Origin: Symsagittifera roscoffensis
Taxonomy: Eukaryota; Xenacoelomorpha; Acoela; Convolutidae
Direction of reading: 5' to 3'
Length of the DNA stretch: 64,000 nt
Assembly (NCBI RefSeq): GCF_963678635.1
Contig: NC_087063.1
Coordinates: 46,542,101 to 46,606,100 of the forward strand
Shown here: one piece after another, positions 32,701 to 37,861 of the stretch
How the letters are laid out: every line of letters starts with the position of its first letter
Position numbering within the stretch: the first letter of the stretch is position 1
Notes under the pieces: generated by a model
Database searches by the model: none
Seen by the model: only the letters and a program-made list of their open reading frames with translations
What the model was told of the DNA's origin: nothing
Made by a program: the position numbers and the translations under genes

Positions 32701-33231
32701 AAGTCATAGCTGCATGACTGGGTGCACATTGTAACAACCAAGCACTTACAGTATCTTCAATTGGAGCAGAGAAGTAACCGGCTCCAGATGCTCTCGACTG
32801 TACGGCCATTGTAGTAAGGAGCTGTGCACTCCACTTCAACAGTACTCTTAGCCAAGTCTAAAATTATGCAGAAATAAAAAACGAAGTGCATTCAAGTTAG
32901 TTTTCACCAATGCTCAGTTACTAACCTTCGGAGACTTACTCATTTGACTTTTTAAGCAATCGGTGGCACCCGTGCAAATTTCTTCTACTTCAGCGGACGA
33001 TGATTTCAATTGCTTTTTGATGTCAGAAGCCCCGAGTATTGCACTATTGGCAATATGTATTTGAGCTGTCTTCAAAAAGAATCGAAATAAGGCCTCAAGG
33101 CACGTATCTCTAGCTCCAGGAACTTTTGTCAGTAAATCCAAAGCCAAGCGTCCACAATCTGCAGATCCGTGATCTAGATTTGGGCTGTTCAATATTTCCA
33201 GATCTTTCAAAAAATCTACTTTCTGTGACAT
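2770..33231 (-). CDS. INTS5: Integrator complex subunit 5, seven exons
   Basis: Minus-strand exons: 33231-32926, 32857-32618, 26607-26324, 26043-24932, 20336-19947, 18245-17917 and 2964-2770. All junctions are GT-AG, phases match, and the total is 2856 nt or 951 aa (human about 1019 aa). INTS5 is a helical-repeat nuclear subunit of Integrator, which cleaves snRNA and attenuated transcripts and carries PP2A; INTS5 sits with INTS8. Recognised similarity includes the N-terminal FLKDLEIL block, NAEWIVAHLG in exon 3, LFGG ending exon 4, TLERPYLG in exon 5, FWESNRSPDT and FEDISPFEL in exon 6, and the C-terminal SIHTIFLTNILSLG block in exon 7. The ATG at 33231 was chosen because the in-frame upstream codon at 33252 is GTG and an acceptor-like TTTTCAG ends at 33240, eight bases before the ATG. 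Introns are 68, 6010, 280, 4595, 1701 and 14952 bp. Exon 6 to 7 is the least certain join. Confidence 0.9.
3045..3480 (-). repeat. Composite dispersed repeat (family A) copy
   Basis: Shares with 17340-17580, 22610-22810, 24210-24500, 27060-27400 and (reversed) 53780-54060 a series of blocks: a short hairpin of the type CCAACAGACAATTGG, a segment about 'TGGCCTTAAAGCTCTTTGAA', a 'CTAGATCAATAGGTAAA' segment, and 'AGAAGTCGATCGCGTTTTTC'. A tRNA-like minus-strand segment (3415-3470, B-box-like GGTTTGAATC) closes it. Confidence 0.75.
3498..4410 (-). pseudogene. Mutator-like (MULE) transposase pseudogene
   Basis: Minus-strand translation in three frames gives the MULE transposase core in order: RMLIFATDENLETL (about 4395-4350), VPLVFF..QNKSEEQY (about 4250-4210), an MNPGF..IVVDFEKASVNA block with the catalytic Asp (about 4180-4120), IKGC followed by FHFAQANWRKIQEIGL (about 4090-4020), and the C-terminal NSVEGWHRAFQ motif (about 3755-3720), ending near a TAG at 3500-3498. 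At least two frameshifts (near 4078 and 3980) and a stop near 4258 break it. It lies inside INTS5 intron 6 in the same orientation. No terminal inverted repeats were found. Confidence 0.85.
4553..4625. repeat. C-run low-complexity stretch
   Basis: Two runs of ten or more C separated by ATTTTTGACT, then an A-run. It resembles the C/G runs inside the foldback and hAT MITEs elsewhere in the window, but no terminal repeats were identified here. Confidence 0.6.
4626..5247. other. Intronic sequence without recognised features
   Basis: Part of INTS5 intron 6. A 66-codon plus-strand ORF (4779-4979) starts at a non-ATG codon and shows no recognisable family. Confidence 0.4.
5248..5355. repeat. Short degenerate repeat of GCGAATTGTCGC
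   Basis: About six imperfect copies of a 12-17 bp unit (GCTAATTGTCGCTTGC, CGAATTGACGCTTG, GCGAGTTGTCGCC, GCGAATAGTCGC, CCAATCGTCGCTTGC, CGAATTGTCGCC). It is GC-richer than its surroundings and contains CGAC/GTCG dyads. Confidence 0.7.
5385..5535 (-). repeat. Family A repeat, head-flank fragment
   Basis: Matches 27765-27890 (same orientation) and 53350-53455 (reverse): the 'ACTAGCCACAAA.AAAGCAGAGAACAGA' and 'GAACACTTTTATTTGC' segments. The tRNA-like part is missing. Confidence 0.7.
5614..5829 (+). CDS. Unidentified exon-like ORF
   Basis: An open frame follows an acceptor-like CTATCTTTCAG (about 5675-5685) and encodes about 47 residues with balanced composition (WVVPKYFEGVAKEIDTL and ADSNLYFSLEFKEQF) before a TAA. 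The annotated start is GTG, so a start codon here is doubtful. It could be a terminal exon or a transposon relic; no family was recognised. It lies antisense in INTS5 intron 6. Confidence 0.25.
   Translation: MKLKLLAFIKVGAIQSLCYALYLSANQHANQLWVVPKYFEGVAKEIDTLRIADSNLYFSLEFKEQFDIRNV
6082..6335 (+). mobile_element. Old hAT-type MITE relic
   Basis: Degraded relative of the MITEs at 19315-19695 and 54852-55221, recognisable from 'GATTCGACCCCCCTG', 'ATCCATTTTTGGCTGACTGAC' and the tail 'AAATCCTCCCTTCTTCGAG'. About 45 bp around 'CCTTTGTACTATTGTGAGA' is duplicated in tandem. The terminal repeats are lost. Confidence 0.65.
6486..7636 (+). repeat. 5' LTR
   Basis: Begins TGTAGTATT and is almost identical to 15085-16236 (identity actually runs to 7639). 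Its first 22 bp form an inverted repeat: TGTAGTATT faces AATACTACA around a short loop. The 3' boundary is inferred from the ACTC duplication; the LTR then ends in AAA rather than the usual CA. Confidence 0.9.
7639..7660 (+). promoter_or_regulatory. Putative primer binding site
   Basis: TGGTGCGACCGCAGCAGAG follows the 5' LTR. The leading TGG complements the CCA end of a tRNA, as in retroelement primer sites. The tRNA was not identified. Confidence 0.6.
7661..10790 (+). other. Long non-coding leader of the LTR element
   Basis: 3.1 kb without a long ORF, between the primer site and gag. From about 8540 to 9790 the hexamer TTTCAG recurs more than ten times, usually as GGTTTCAG or TAGTTTCAG, among AACCAAAATTTTGG-like filler. 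Very AT-rich with many short ATG ORFs, so Gag translation would need re-initiation, splicing or internal entry. Confidence 0.75.
10791..11885 (+). CDS. gag: Gag polyprotein of the LTR element
   Basis: 364 aa from ATG. Residues about 20-200 carry the Ty3-type Gag capsid fold signature: GPAAQWYQGL, then WNEIRDQFIDRF, then a helical EFIKSYIHRLSTAVDRGWP stretch. A single CCHC zinc knuckle (C247, C250, H255, C260) is followed by a hydrophilic Asn/Ser-rich tail ending in an acidic stretch. Gag would form the particle and package RNA. The frame ends in TAG directly after a slippery heptamer, so part of the product should be a Gag-Pro fusion. Confidence 0.92.
   Translation: MANVVAYPDLALEKFTGLDPNEDARDFLDIVEKKIAFSLGTRPGDAGDEQDAYDNRQRALFGSILRGPAAQWYQGLAANLPWNEIRDQFIDRFTDDKDKYRRRMEAENIKRQPNEFIKSYIHRLSTAVDRGWPNPTFNDDQRTAKKMEFFVRGLSPLGLKQKAHQFLIENPPATWQQLKDHIATKDLSFAISRDFIGTASSSIDNKLEIEGIKDQLKELTGLMKDHKINAAYNPHEQRNKQNNPMFCNWCCMSGHTISHCFKYNDQQEQNYNSLQLRENSNRSHHNYSKSRSRVDNNFNDINSQQEFRHLSNFNESSQSHDRSNSKKHFNENNDYHSPYQIHNFSDDDIPGDYTDNECELANLN
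11876..11882 (+). promoter_or_regulatory. -1 ribosomal frameshift site T TTA AAC
   Basis: The last two gag codons are TTA AAC, preceded by T and followed by the TAG stop. This is the canonical X XXY YYZ heptamer, and slipping back one base enters CTA GAT CAG, exactly the open protease frame. A stimulatory structure downstream was not checked. Confidence 0.85.
11882..12622 (+). CDS. pro: Retropepsin-type aspartic protease, -1 frame
   Basis: About 246 residues read after the frameshift. The catalytic motif is FLLDTGATCSLI (DTGA at 11990-12001), and the conserved hydrophobic NILGMDFI follows about 70 residues later, as in retroviral and Ty3 proteases. The first ATG-like codon in this frame is internal, which supports expression by frameshift. 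The rest has no recognised domain and ends in TAA where RT would normally begin. It should act as a dimer to cut Gag. Confidence 0.88.
   Translation, partial: LDQSPSEPKIQLYINLYQHPVGDKNKNNGLETQFLLDTGATCSLINFDSYEQFCKIQPLQLNKSRSNTVAVNGEKLKLIGYTNFESTFGTNTDNPVKIKAWISAENGCHLNILGMDFISHNFKSLNFPNLNLELKQYPDITVPISVIRSKSYPYLSFYQNVLLDKNITIAPKSSRVISISPAGMVFKVGTSFRIDKSLEQKGINAKSTYCRNEVKSMPIVLKNSRESKVDINKGVIGQTFENIEIK
12623..14262 (+). other. Non-coding internal region where pol is missing
   Basis: ORFs here are short and lack RT, RNase H or integrase motifs. It contains the duplicated 44-mer at 14007-14094. An acceptor-like TTGATGTTTAG ends three bases before the ORF3 ATG. Confidence 0.7.
14007..14094 (+). 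repeat. Perfect 44-bp tandem duplication
   Basis: Two identical adjacent copies (14007-14050 and 14051-14094), each beginning ATTCCTGTGGTTAATAAACA. It lies about 170 bp before ORF3 and contains AATAAA. Confidence 0.95.
14263..14937 (+). CDS. Unidentified third ORF of the LTR element
   Basis: 224 aa from ATG. A basic patch KRKLPRRKKQRKP (about residues 23-36) looks like a nuclear-localisation or RNA-binding signal. The middle (about 95-170) contains WKLPSFIEVVNSM and EEHGYILKAGGTQVTIPF. Residues about 175-224 are rich in K, Q, E, L and I at coiled-coil spacing. There is no signal peptide or membrane segment, so it is not a typical Env. A splice-acceptor-like TTTAG three bases upstream suggests a spliced subgenomic mRNA. 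Function unknown; intact, so probably useful to the element. Confidence 0.75.
   Translation: MEYDPILNWNCRNSDPAPEEFKRKLPRRKKQRKPVAVQSLSMDDGLNKNPRNFPNLTQRLELQKCRETKLDTENPKYITSLKYSIKENYNRWKLPSFIEVVNSMTMEKAMMPIDFITQPEVVIKNENNFWKLKKREEHGYILKAGGTQVTIPFEGITAFPNHIKNRQEEQDDIQQLTDGMSRLRIKNKIKKKKIVKLQQKLEASQRKIAILRSYNVELEAGRKL
15069..15083 (+). promoter_or_regulatory. Polypurine tract
   Basis: AAAAAAAGGGGTGAG lies one base before the 3' LTR, the normal place of the plus-strand primer. Confidence 0.75.
15085..16236 (+). repeat. 3' LTR
   Basis: Near-identical to 6486-7636, with the same 22-bp palindromic start; the single noticed difference is an inserted G. It is followed by ACTC. Confidence 0.9.
16250..17780 (-). 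repeat. Cluster of dispersed-repeat fragments
   Basis: Contains the GCGAAGCT/AGCTTCGC hairpin (16273-16289), a tRNA-like minus-strand segment (16490-16560, GGTTCGAATC), a block 16620-16850 shared with 21220-21440, a second tRNA-like segment (16950-17010, minus strand reads GGAGGTAACGATTATGCC then GGGTTCAAATC), the satellite-related block 17065-17250, and the family A core 17340-17580. ORFs here are repeat-derived. Confidence 0.7.
18310..18560 (-). mobile_element. tRNA-derived SINE-like head of family A
   Basis: The minus strand from about 18500 reads GCGTGGCTGAGTGGATAGTG (A box TGGCTGAGTGG), then AATTCGAATCC (B box), then GAGCTGCTTT and a GCGAAGCGCACCTTCGCC hairpin. The same order occurs at 27755-27590 and, on the plus strand, 53466-53640. 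It adjoins INTS5 exon 6. Confidence 0.8.
18846..19188 (+). mobile_element. tRNA-derived SINE
   Basis: The head carries TAGCATAGTGGTAAGGCG (A box) and GTAATCGATCCC (B-box-like), followed by a 240-bp body and a TAATTATAATAATTATTATT tail. TTAAATTA flanks both sides (18838-18845 and 19189-19196), a likely 8-bp target duplication, although the AT-rich tail makes chance more possible. Confidence 0.75.
19315..19695 (+). mobile_element. hAT-type MITE with perfect 8-bp target duplication
   Basis: Ends are CAGGGGCGGATTTAGGG and its inverse CCTAGATCCGCCCCTG. GTTCGCAC occurs immediately outside both ends (19307-19314 and 19696-19703). The 381-bp interior has no ORF and includes a C-run. CAGGGGCG ends with 8-bp duplications are typical of non-autonomous hAT elements. 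It lies in INTS5 intron 5. Confidence 0.93.
20780..22480 (-). repeat. Cluster of dispersed-repeat fragments
   Basis: INTS5 intron 4. Holds a hairpin-ended family A piece (20790-21000), two blocks sharing 'GAGGC.A.TAAGCCGATA' (21220-21320 and 21370-21480), a tRNA-like minus-strand segment (21850-21912, GGAGTTAACGAATACGCC and GACTCGAATC), and a family A core (22040-22210). Confidence 0.7.
22610..22960 (-). repeat. Family A core copy
   Basis: Carries 'ACTGGATCAATAGGTAAA', 'TTTCGAAACTAGAAGTCGATC' and 'CATCATCACCTATAAAACAG', in the order seen at 27180-27540. Confidence 0.75.
23614..23919 (-). other. Unidentified exon-like ORF in INTS5 intron 4
   Basis: Downstream of an acceptor-like GTAATTTTAG the minus strand is open for about 97 residues, starting LTCRICTNVLDGAYSLVPKQ, faintly like the first Cys pair of a ZAD-type zinc-binding domain. 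Its phase does not fit between INTS5 exons 4 and 5, so it is not a missed INTS5 exon. Could be chance or a relic. Confidence 0.2.
24210..24670 (-). repeat. Family A core copy
   Basis: Same block order as 27085-27540: CTGACAGTTG hairpin half, 'CTCTTAAGCTCTTTGAA', 'AACTAGATCAATAGG', 'AAACTAGAAGTCGATCGCG', then 'ATTACGACCTAAATAAGAGTC'. Confidence 0.8.
27060..27900 (-). repeat. Longest family A copy, with internal tRNA-like head
   Basis: Read on the minus strand: 'GCAAATAAAGGTG' flank, 'CTATGCAATTTCC' region (about 27800), tRNA-like head (27755-27690, GGTTAGTGCATGAG, then CAGATTCGAATCTC), GAGCTGCTTTTTGTCGTGTT, the GCGAAGCGCAGCTTCGC hairpin (27590-27612), the satellite-related 'CGACCTATCTAAGAGACT' block, the GTCGATCGCG core, and a terminal CCAACTGTCAGTTGG hairpin (27085-27099). 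About 840 bp, no ORF. Pol III-promoted composite SINE is my inference. Confidence 0.75.
28125..29715 (+). repeat. Degenerate tandem array in INTS5 intron 2
   Basis: A motif near 'GAACGCAAAAACTCAGATTT' followed by 'GGGAGAGTGTTTTCGAGAAA' recurs at about 28138, 28371, 28510, 28672, 28962, 29173, 29413 and 29577. A longer unit repeats as well: 28440-28770 corresponds to 29345-29680 (GATGTGGGTGTAG..CGCATAGGCAG; CAACC.GTTCTATCTATTG). Related sequence lies reversed at 43560-44060. Small ORFs here are repeat-derived. Confidence 0.85.
29720..29960 (-). repeat. Family A fragment
   Basis: CAGACAGTTGGAAAAGAGTC hairpin end, 'GATGCCTTAAAGCTCTTTGAA', then directly GCGAAGTTGCACTTCGC: an internally deleted copy. 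Confidence 0.7.
30085..30150 (-). repeat. tRNA-like SINE head fragment
   Basis: The minus strand reads GCGTAGAGGTAGGGAAGGAG, then GGGGGTTCGCACTTGGGC, matching the better preserved head at 50609-50697. Confidence 0.5.
30208..31389 (+). CDS. LINE reverse transcriptase, 5'-truncated
   Basis: 393 codons from ATG to TAA without a break. RT motifs in order: GPEDYRPISIT, IDLSKAFD, NQGVPQGTVLGPPLF, the catalytic FADDA (about 30709-30723), GKTKLM and LGVLFDSRLTF, then a C-terminal maturase-like thumb. The endonuclease and ORF1 are absent, so this is a truncated copy. A hairpin (AAGATAGA...TCTATCTT, about 31422-31441) and a TTTC-rich tail end it. Jockey/CR1-like in general style; clade not assigned. 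It lies antisense in INTS5 intron 2. Confidence 0.9.
   Translation: MGPEDYRPISITPVISRFFERIIIMKNFISAQYNSWLPKNQHGFRNSASTTTAMICLQQEIASFQKSKADYIQILSIDLSKAFDRAQHSIIIDKLQSVRPEINPFIINWIANFLQDRKIFTESNSQRSNLLCINQGVPQGTVLGPPLFNTVSYDLDLESTNSARIIKFADDANSVIAGFGSVENTMKVLEEIKTWYSTNNFILNEGKTKLMTVKPNDISLVPQAFDGIEQVEELKILGVLFDSRLTFSSHIKSLCKKVTSSIYLLYRLKTFGMNISALDILYKILVQSKITYALPVWACANSTELADVDKVQRRALKLGVTSTFTPIFELIENHDNKLLQSSSKQDHILHSKLPKRETYAENRLREKAVAAHEKLEKHFKLFPARALRNKNFL
31447..31486 (+). repeat. TTTC-rich 3' tail of the LINE
   Basis: TTCTTTCTTTCTTTC-type simple repeat just after the hairpin; probably the LINE's simple-repeat tail rather than an independent microsatellite. Confidence 0.75.
31950..32580 (-). 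repeat. Dispersed-repeat cluster
   Basis: Includes a block like 21220-21330, a tRNA-like minus-strand segment (32230-32290, TCTAGAGATAACGACTACGC), the 'TTATAATGAATTCAAATTTC' junction block and the satellite-related 'TTCTGTGAACAAAGTTATCT' piece. The region 61540-61990 carries the same blocks in the opposite orientation. Confidence 0.7.
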
Positions 33232-33375
33232 ATTGATCCCTGAAAATTGCACTTAACACTTAAGTGAGGGACAACACAGGGAAACAAGACAGATATATCA
33301 ACAACGGGAATTGTAACTGCGATACTGCGTTACTGAACACTATAGAAAACTAGCTAAAAGACAACACAGGCCCCA

Positions 33376-33960
33376 ATGGAAGAGAAAACCAAAAACAGTA
33401 AAAGTAGCAGAAAACAGTACTGGATTTTTATCGACCTGGAGAAGGCCTTTGACCGTGTCCCGCGGCGCCTCATTATAGAAAGTTTGAGGCATAAACGCAA
33501 ACCAGAGCATTTCTTAAACGCTATTATGGCAACATATGACGATTGTAAGACCTCAGTTATTGTGGACGGTGAACCGACAGATGCTTTTGATGTTACTGTT
33601 GGTGTGCATCAAGGTTCAATCCTCAGCCCCCTCCTGTTTATCACGGTTATGGATTATCTGACTGAAGAAGTGCGAGGTGGCTCCATACTGGAAATGTTGT
33701 ATGCGGATGACATAGCACTCGCAGCAGAGACACCCGAAGAAGTCATGAGGAAGTACAGAATGTGGAAGTCAGCATTGGAGTCCAAAGGCCTTCGGGTTAA
33801 TGTGGGCAAAACCAAGGGAATGGGAGACTTCCCTAGTGTCACCCGTATTGCTGCTGTTGATCCTTGCGGCGTTTGTGGAACTAGAGTTGGCAGAAACTCG
33901 ATTATGTGCACTCTTTACAGAAAATGGGTACATGGACGCTGTACCGGTTGTAACAGTCGC
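33376..33960 (+). pseudogene. LINE reverse transcriptase fragment, different family
   Basis: The open frame continues to 34152, but homology ends near 33960. Motifs: FIDLEKAFDRVPRRLI, VGVHQGSILSPLLF, MLYADDIALAAET, GLRVNVGKTKGM, then a Cys/His cluster CGVCGTRVGRNSIMC...WVHGRC. It lacks endonuclease, fingers N-terminus and the rest of the C-terminus, so it is a fragment. It starts only 145 bp upstream of the INTS5 ATG in the opposite direction, so it may overlap the INTS5 promoter. Confidence 0.85.
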
Positions 33961-35834
33961 CTACTTCGGTCACATATGAGGCTTAAGAAAAATAGGCCCT
34001 ATAACCATTGGCTCAAGAGTCAGGGACACTATCTCTTGTGTTTTTCTACCTCAAGAACGGTCGGAGCCAATTCGGTTCGCTTGCGACATGAGACTAGAAC
34101 CCGTTACAGCTTAAAGGCTACTACCAAAATATCCCCCCACTCTAGAAAATAAGAACGTCCCCATACTTAGGTCTCAAAATACCCAAAACACACGAACGCC
34201 GTTAAAAACAGGGTCGGAACAATCCGTTAAGTTACTTTTTATTGGACAGTGGAACTTTGATCCATTTCAGATGGATCAACCTAAAACTCGCCTAATCTCA
34301 ACATATCAATCATAAAACACACTCGAGAAAACTAAATTTAGTACTCACATAGCAGCACGCTCGAGACACAGAGTAATTGAATTAATTAACGACTCTGGCA
34401 TGAATATAATCAAATATAACTCAAGAAGTTTTCTAATGATGAGTTCCAATCAAGGGAAGTAAGTTTTTACTCAAGAATATAGTTTTGGCTCTGGACCATT
34501 GGGACACTTCACCTGTCCGCCTTTCCGTTGAAGGTTCACACTGGTCCAGTTGATTTTAACTCCGCTCTCGTGTTCTTTTTGTCTCCTATGTCAGATAGGA
34601 CAGCTCTACTCTCGTTTTCTACGATGGAAATTGCGAATAGCGATTTCCCACTGTATATATTTGACCACTTTCCCGCAATTGTTAATTCGGTCGTTCTGAT
34701 TTTTCACTTTTTGTTTTCAGTTGGTGCGAGAAAACTGAGCATGACAGGCTCCATTCGAAATTTTGAAAATAAAAATTTCCTTCCAAAATCACGTATTTTC
34801 GTGTCCCTCGAGGTCAAACTTCCAGATATGACCGACTGGCACATACTCCCCGGACTCAAGATCGATGTCCTCATCGCGTGCTGTCTCTTACAGTGAATCC
34901 CCAGAATCCCGAGTGTCACTCAATGTAACATTCGTCTACTGTAGTCACACATGAGGCTTAAGAAAAATAGGCCCTATAATTATTGGCTCAAGAGTCAGGG
35001 ACACTATCTCTTGTGTTTTTCTACCTCAAGAACGGTCGGAGCCAATTCGGTTCGCTTGCGACATGAGACTGGAACCCGTTACAGCTTAAAGGCCACTACC
35101 AAAATACCCCCCACTCTAGAAATAAAAACGTCCCCATACTTAGGTCTCGAAATACCCAAAATACATGAACGCCGTTAAAAACCGGGTCGGAACAATCCGC
35201 TTAGTTACTTTTTATTGGACAGTGGAACTTTGATCCATTTCAGATGGATCAACCTAAAACTCACCTTATCTCAACATAACTATCATAAAATACACTCGAG
35301 AAATTTAAATTGAGAACTCACATGTCGATGCACTTGAGTATGAGGAGTAACTAAAAGATAAGCAGCTTGAGAATCAAATAATATAACTAAATAAGTTTGA
35401 TGCTAATTAGTTTTAACAACAGAAGTAAGTTCTGTCTCAAGAATCAAAGTTTCTGAATGAACCATTGGACACTCGAGTTGTCCACTCTTCCATTGAATGT
35501 TCACTCTTTTCCGTTCGAATAGTCTTCCTTTCTCAAGTCTGTATTCTATTCTCCTGTTTTCAGGATGAGACAGCTCTACTCTCTGATTATTTCGTATCAA
35601 GATATTGCGAATAGCAATTTCCTGCCTTTTTCTTGAGTAGTTTCCCGCAATTGTTAATTCGGTCGTTCTGATTTTTGATTTTGCGTTTTTAGTTGGTTCG
35701 AGAAAACTGAGCATGACAGGCTCCATTCGAAATTTTTAAAATTAAAACTTCACTCCAAAATTACGTGTTTCTCAAGGTCAAACCTCCAGACATGACCGAC
35801 TGGCACACAAAATACAGTGCCAGTGGTCATTTAC
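33949..35834 (+). repeat. Two-copy tandem duplication, unit about 0.9-1.0 kb
   Basis: Copy 1 (about 33949-34922) and copy 2 (about 34924-35834) share long stretches: ATGAGGCTTAAGAAAAATAG, 'GAACGGTCGGAGCCAATTCGG', 'TGGATCAACCTAAAACTC', 'TCCCGCAATTGTTAATTCGG', 'CTGAGCATGACAGGCTCC'. Both start TGTAAC and copy 2 can end TTTACA, as an LTR would, but no primer site or polypurine tract was seen. Confidence 0.85.
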
Positions 35835-36167
35835 AGAAGTTTGCAGCAGACTTAAGTTTATCTACTTTCCAAAATTCACAACCCATATAAAATTTTCACA
35901 CTATCGCTAAACAGCAATCAAAATCTGCACACACCTGCACCTATGAATTCTCGCTTTTTAAGCTGGTAATTTAAAATTTCTTTTGTCCTATTCAATCAGA
36001 AAATTGTCATGCAGCATTTTGATATATATAATAGATATAGCATATTAATAACAATATCTCATTTGTTAAAATTTCTTTTTCGTGAACCCAGATTTCATCC
36101 GAGTTCACCCTCGAGCCCCCTCTCTCTCAAGACTCAAGACTCTAGAATTTTCTTTTGAGCCACCGGC

Positions 36168-36790
36168 TCACCTCGTGTTCTTCGCCCTCGAGGTACCCGA
36201 CCCAGATATATTTGACACTGTGATCTGTTTCAATAGTGCCTCTTCGTCATCGGAGCTGATCACAATCTCCTCCCAAGCCTTCAGCTGTTCATAGGATCGC
36301 ATCCACTCCCTTTGCTCTTGCAATCTCTTCGCTTGATTCGGTAAGCTCTTCACCTTCGACTCCCGGTTCAAACAGAAGGAATTGTGAAGACTCAGGCTTA
36401 CATTCTTCGCCAGGTCCTCCTCTAGTATCGACTCCCTCGCTCTAGTGTTGTTTCTGGATACTCTACCCACTCTTTTTCACCCCGTCGTGATCGCATTTCG
36501 ATGGGTCAGCAGAGGTCTCTTGAAGGCATCTGGTCCTATCTCGGCCTGGAACTGTCGATATTCTTTTTGATGTTTCCTCGTGTGATCCTTCGTCACCACG
36601 TATAACCAGGACGTTAACGTCGCGCGAAACCAAGGAAAGAATCTCAAGCGGCTCCACATGTGTCTGACTTCCATTGGTATGGCGAATACTCTGGACTTCG
36701 AGAATTGCAACGATTAGAAGCGCTGCTAACCCGCAGACCAAGCTGGGACTAGTCTTAGAAGAGAAGAAAGCTGCACCTTCCGTGCAATAA
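36168..36790 (-). pseudogene. Broken paralogue of the orphan gene at 37855-38595
   Basis: Reads leftward in shifted frames: a hydrophobic segment SLVCGLAALLIVAILEV (about 36741-36690), then FFPWFRATLTSWLYVV and EIGPDAFKRPLLTHRNAI (about 36650-36480), then RVSRNN..., EEDLAKNVSLSLHNSFCLNR (about 36470-36380) and an acidic tail. The same blocks in the same order occur in the plus-strand gene: PWFRADMTAWLYEY, GAGAFKRAFVTHRNA, EDLERNVTLCFQNSFCRNR. Frameshifts near 36690 and 36475 make it a pseudogene, unless small introns remove them. Family unknown. Confidence 0.7.
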
Positions 36791-36802
36791 TCCGACAAAC
36801 GA

Positions 36803-37861
36803 GTGGAGTTTGGATTGGGATTCTCAGATGAATTACTGAGAACGAGCTTAATGGTAGTGTGGGAACTGATGAGACCATCGTGGTGGCCTAGTTCCAATGC
36901 TGATTCAATACTACTTGCAACACAAGATGTGCAGAGGGAACTAATTGCGGACTGTATTCTGCGTGATCTTAATATCATCTATAACGTGATGACAACAGCC
37001 TCTAAGAGCAACTGGGAAGACAAAGTGGAGTTGCCTGGCTGGGGACCAGAAGACTGGTTTAAACCTGGTAGCTGTCTGGCAGAAGTCTGTGGACTGGAAG
37101 GTCACGTTTGTGAAAGTCTAGATTGCGTGAAAACCCAGGAGAAACAACACAAACAGTTGACAATATTGTTTGGAAACATTGTGATGAAAGCGAAGACGGA
37201 AACGGAGCTGATCGCAGATTGTCATGGAGGAACCGAGGTGAATCTAGTGACTGCGCTAGGATTATACAGTATGTTTGGTTCTTTAGAGACATAATTGAAT
37301 CTAGAACAGAAACATGAGATGGTCACGGCCATCAGTTTAGAAGTGTTCCCAGGAGATTTGCCGACTGAGCAAAAGCACATAGGAAAATGGAGGGAAGCGA
37401 TCGAGGCGGAAATGAACATCAGGCACAGTGAAATTTATTGCAGACCATCGGGAGCTCGATATTTGGTGGGATCGACATTAGCTCCAATGTGCAAGAGCAG
37501 ATACCCAGTGCATTTCGTAGTTGGGGATGTAAAAAGTACGAGAAGGATCGTGGATCAAGCCTTCCCAGTGCCAAAGTGTGTGAGACTAGCGGGAATGTCA
37601 GAGAAATCTTATGAGTTACTGTGCAAAATGTTCTCAGCAGTTCCAGAGAGAACTAAGGAGGAGTTAGAATCGATACTGGGAAGGAAGTTCATGGGATACG
37701 TCAATGGGAACTTCAGTGACTTTGAAAGACAAAAACAGAGAGGATCAACCGTTACGGATTACAATACAGTAGATGAGAATGATGAAGTCCACCGAGTGAC
37801 GATGGAAGTGGAACCACTACTGGAAGCTTCGGAAAGCGTAACTGGAGGAGCATCATGCTGA
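36803..37861 (+). pseudogene. Unidentified ORF pair split by one in-frame stop
   Basis: One frame runs 36803-37861 with a single TAA at 37292-37294. The first half (163 aa) is Cys-containing (GSCLAEVCGLEGHVCESLDC; ELIADCHGGTEVNL). The second (188 codons) includes YCRPSGARYLVG, RYPVHFVVGDVKS and AVPERTKEELESILGRKF. Composition is near 48% GC, unlike the AT-rich surroundings. A cysteine-rich ectodomain preceding the membrane segment of the next ORF is possible. No family was recognised; an envelope-like or other transposon gene, or a young host gene, are all possible. Confidence 0.5.

Noticed and set aside
36463..36978. 171-codon minus-strand ORF as a single gene
   Set aside because: Only its middle (membrane-like segment) matches the plus-strand paralogue; both ends are other-frame shadows, so the gene was described as a frameshifted relic.
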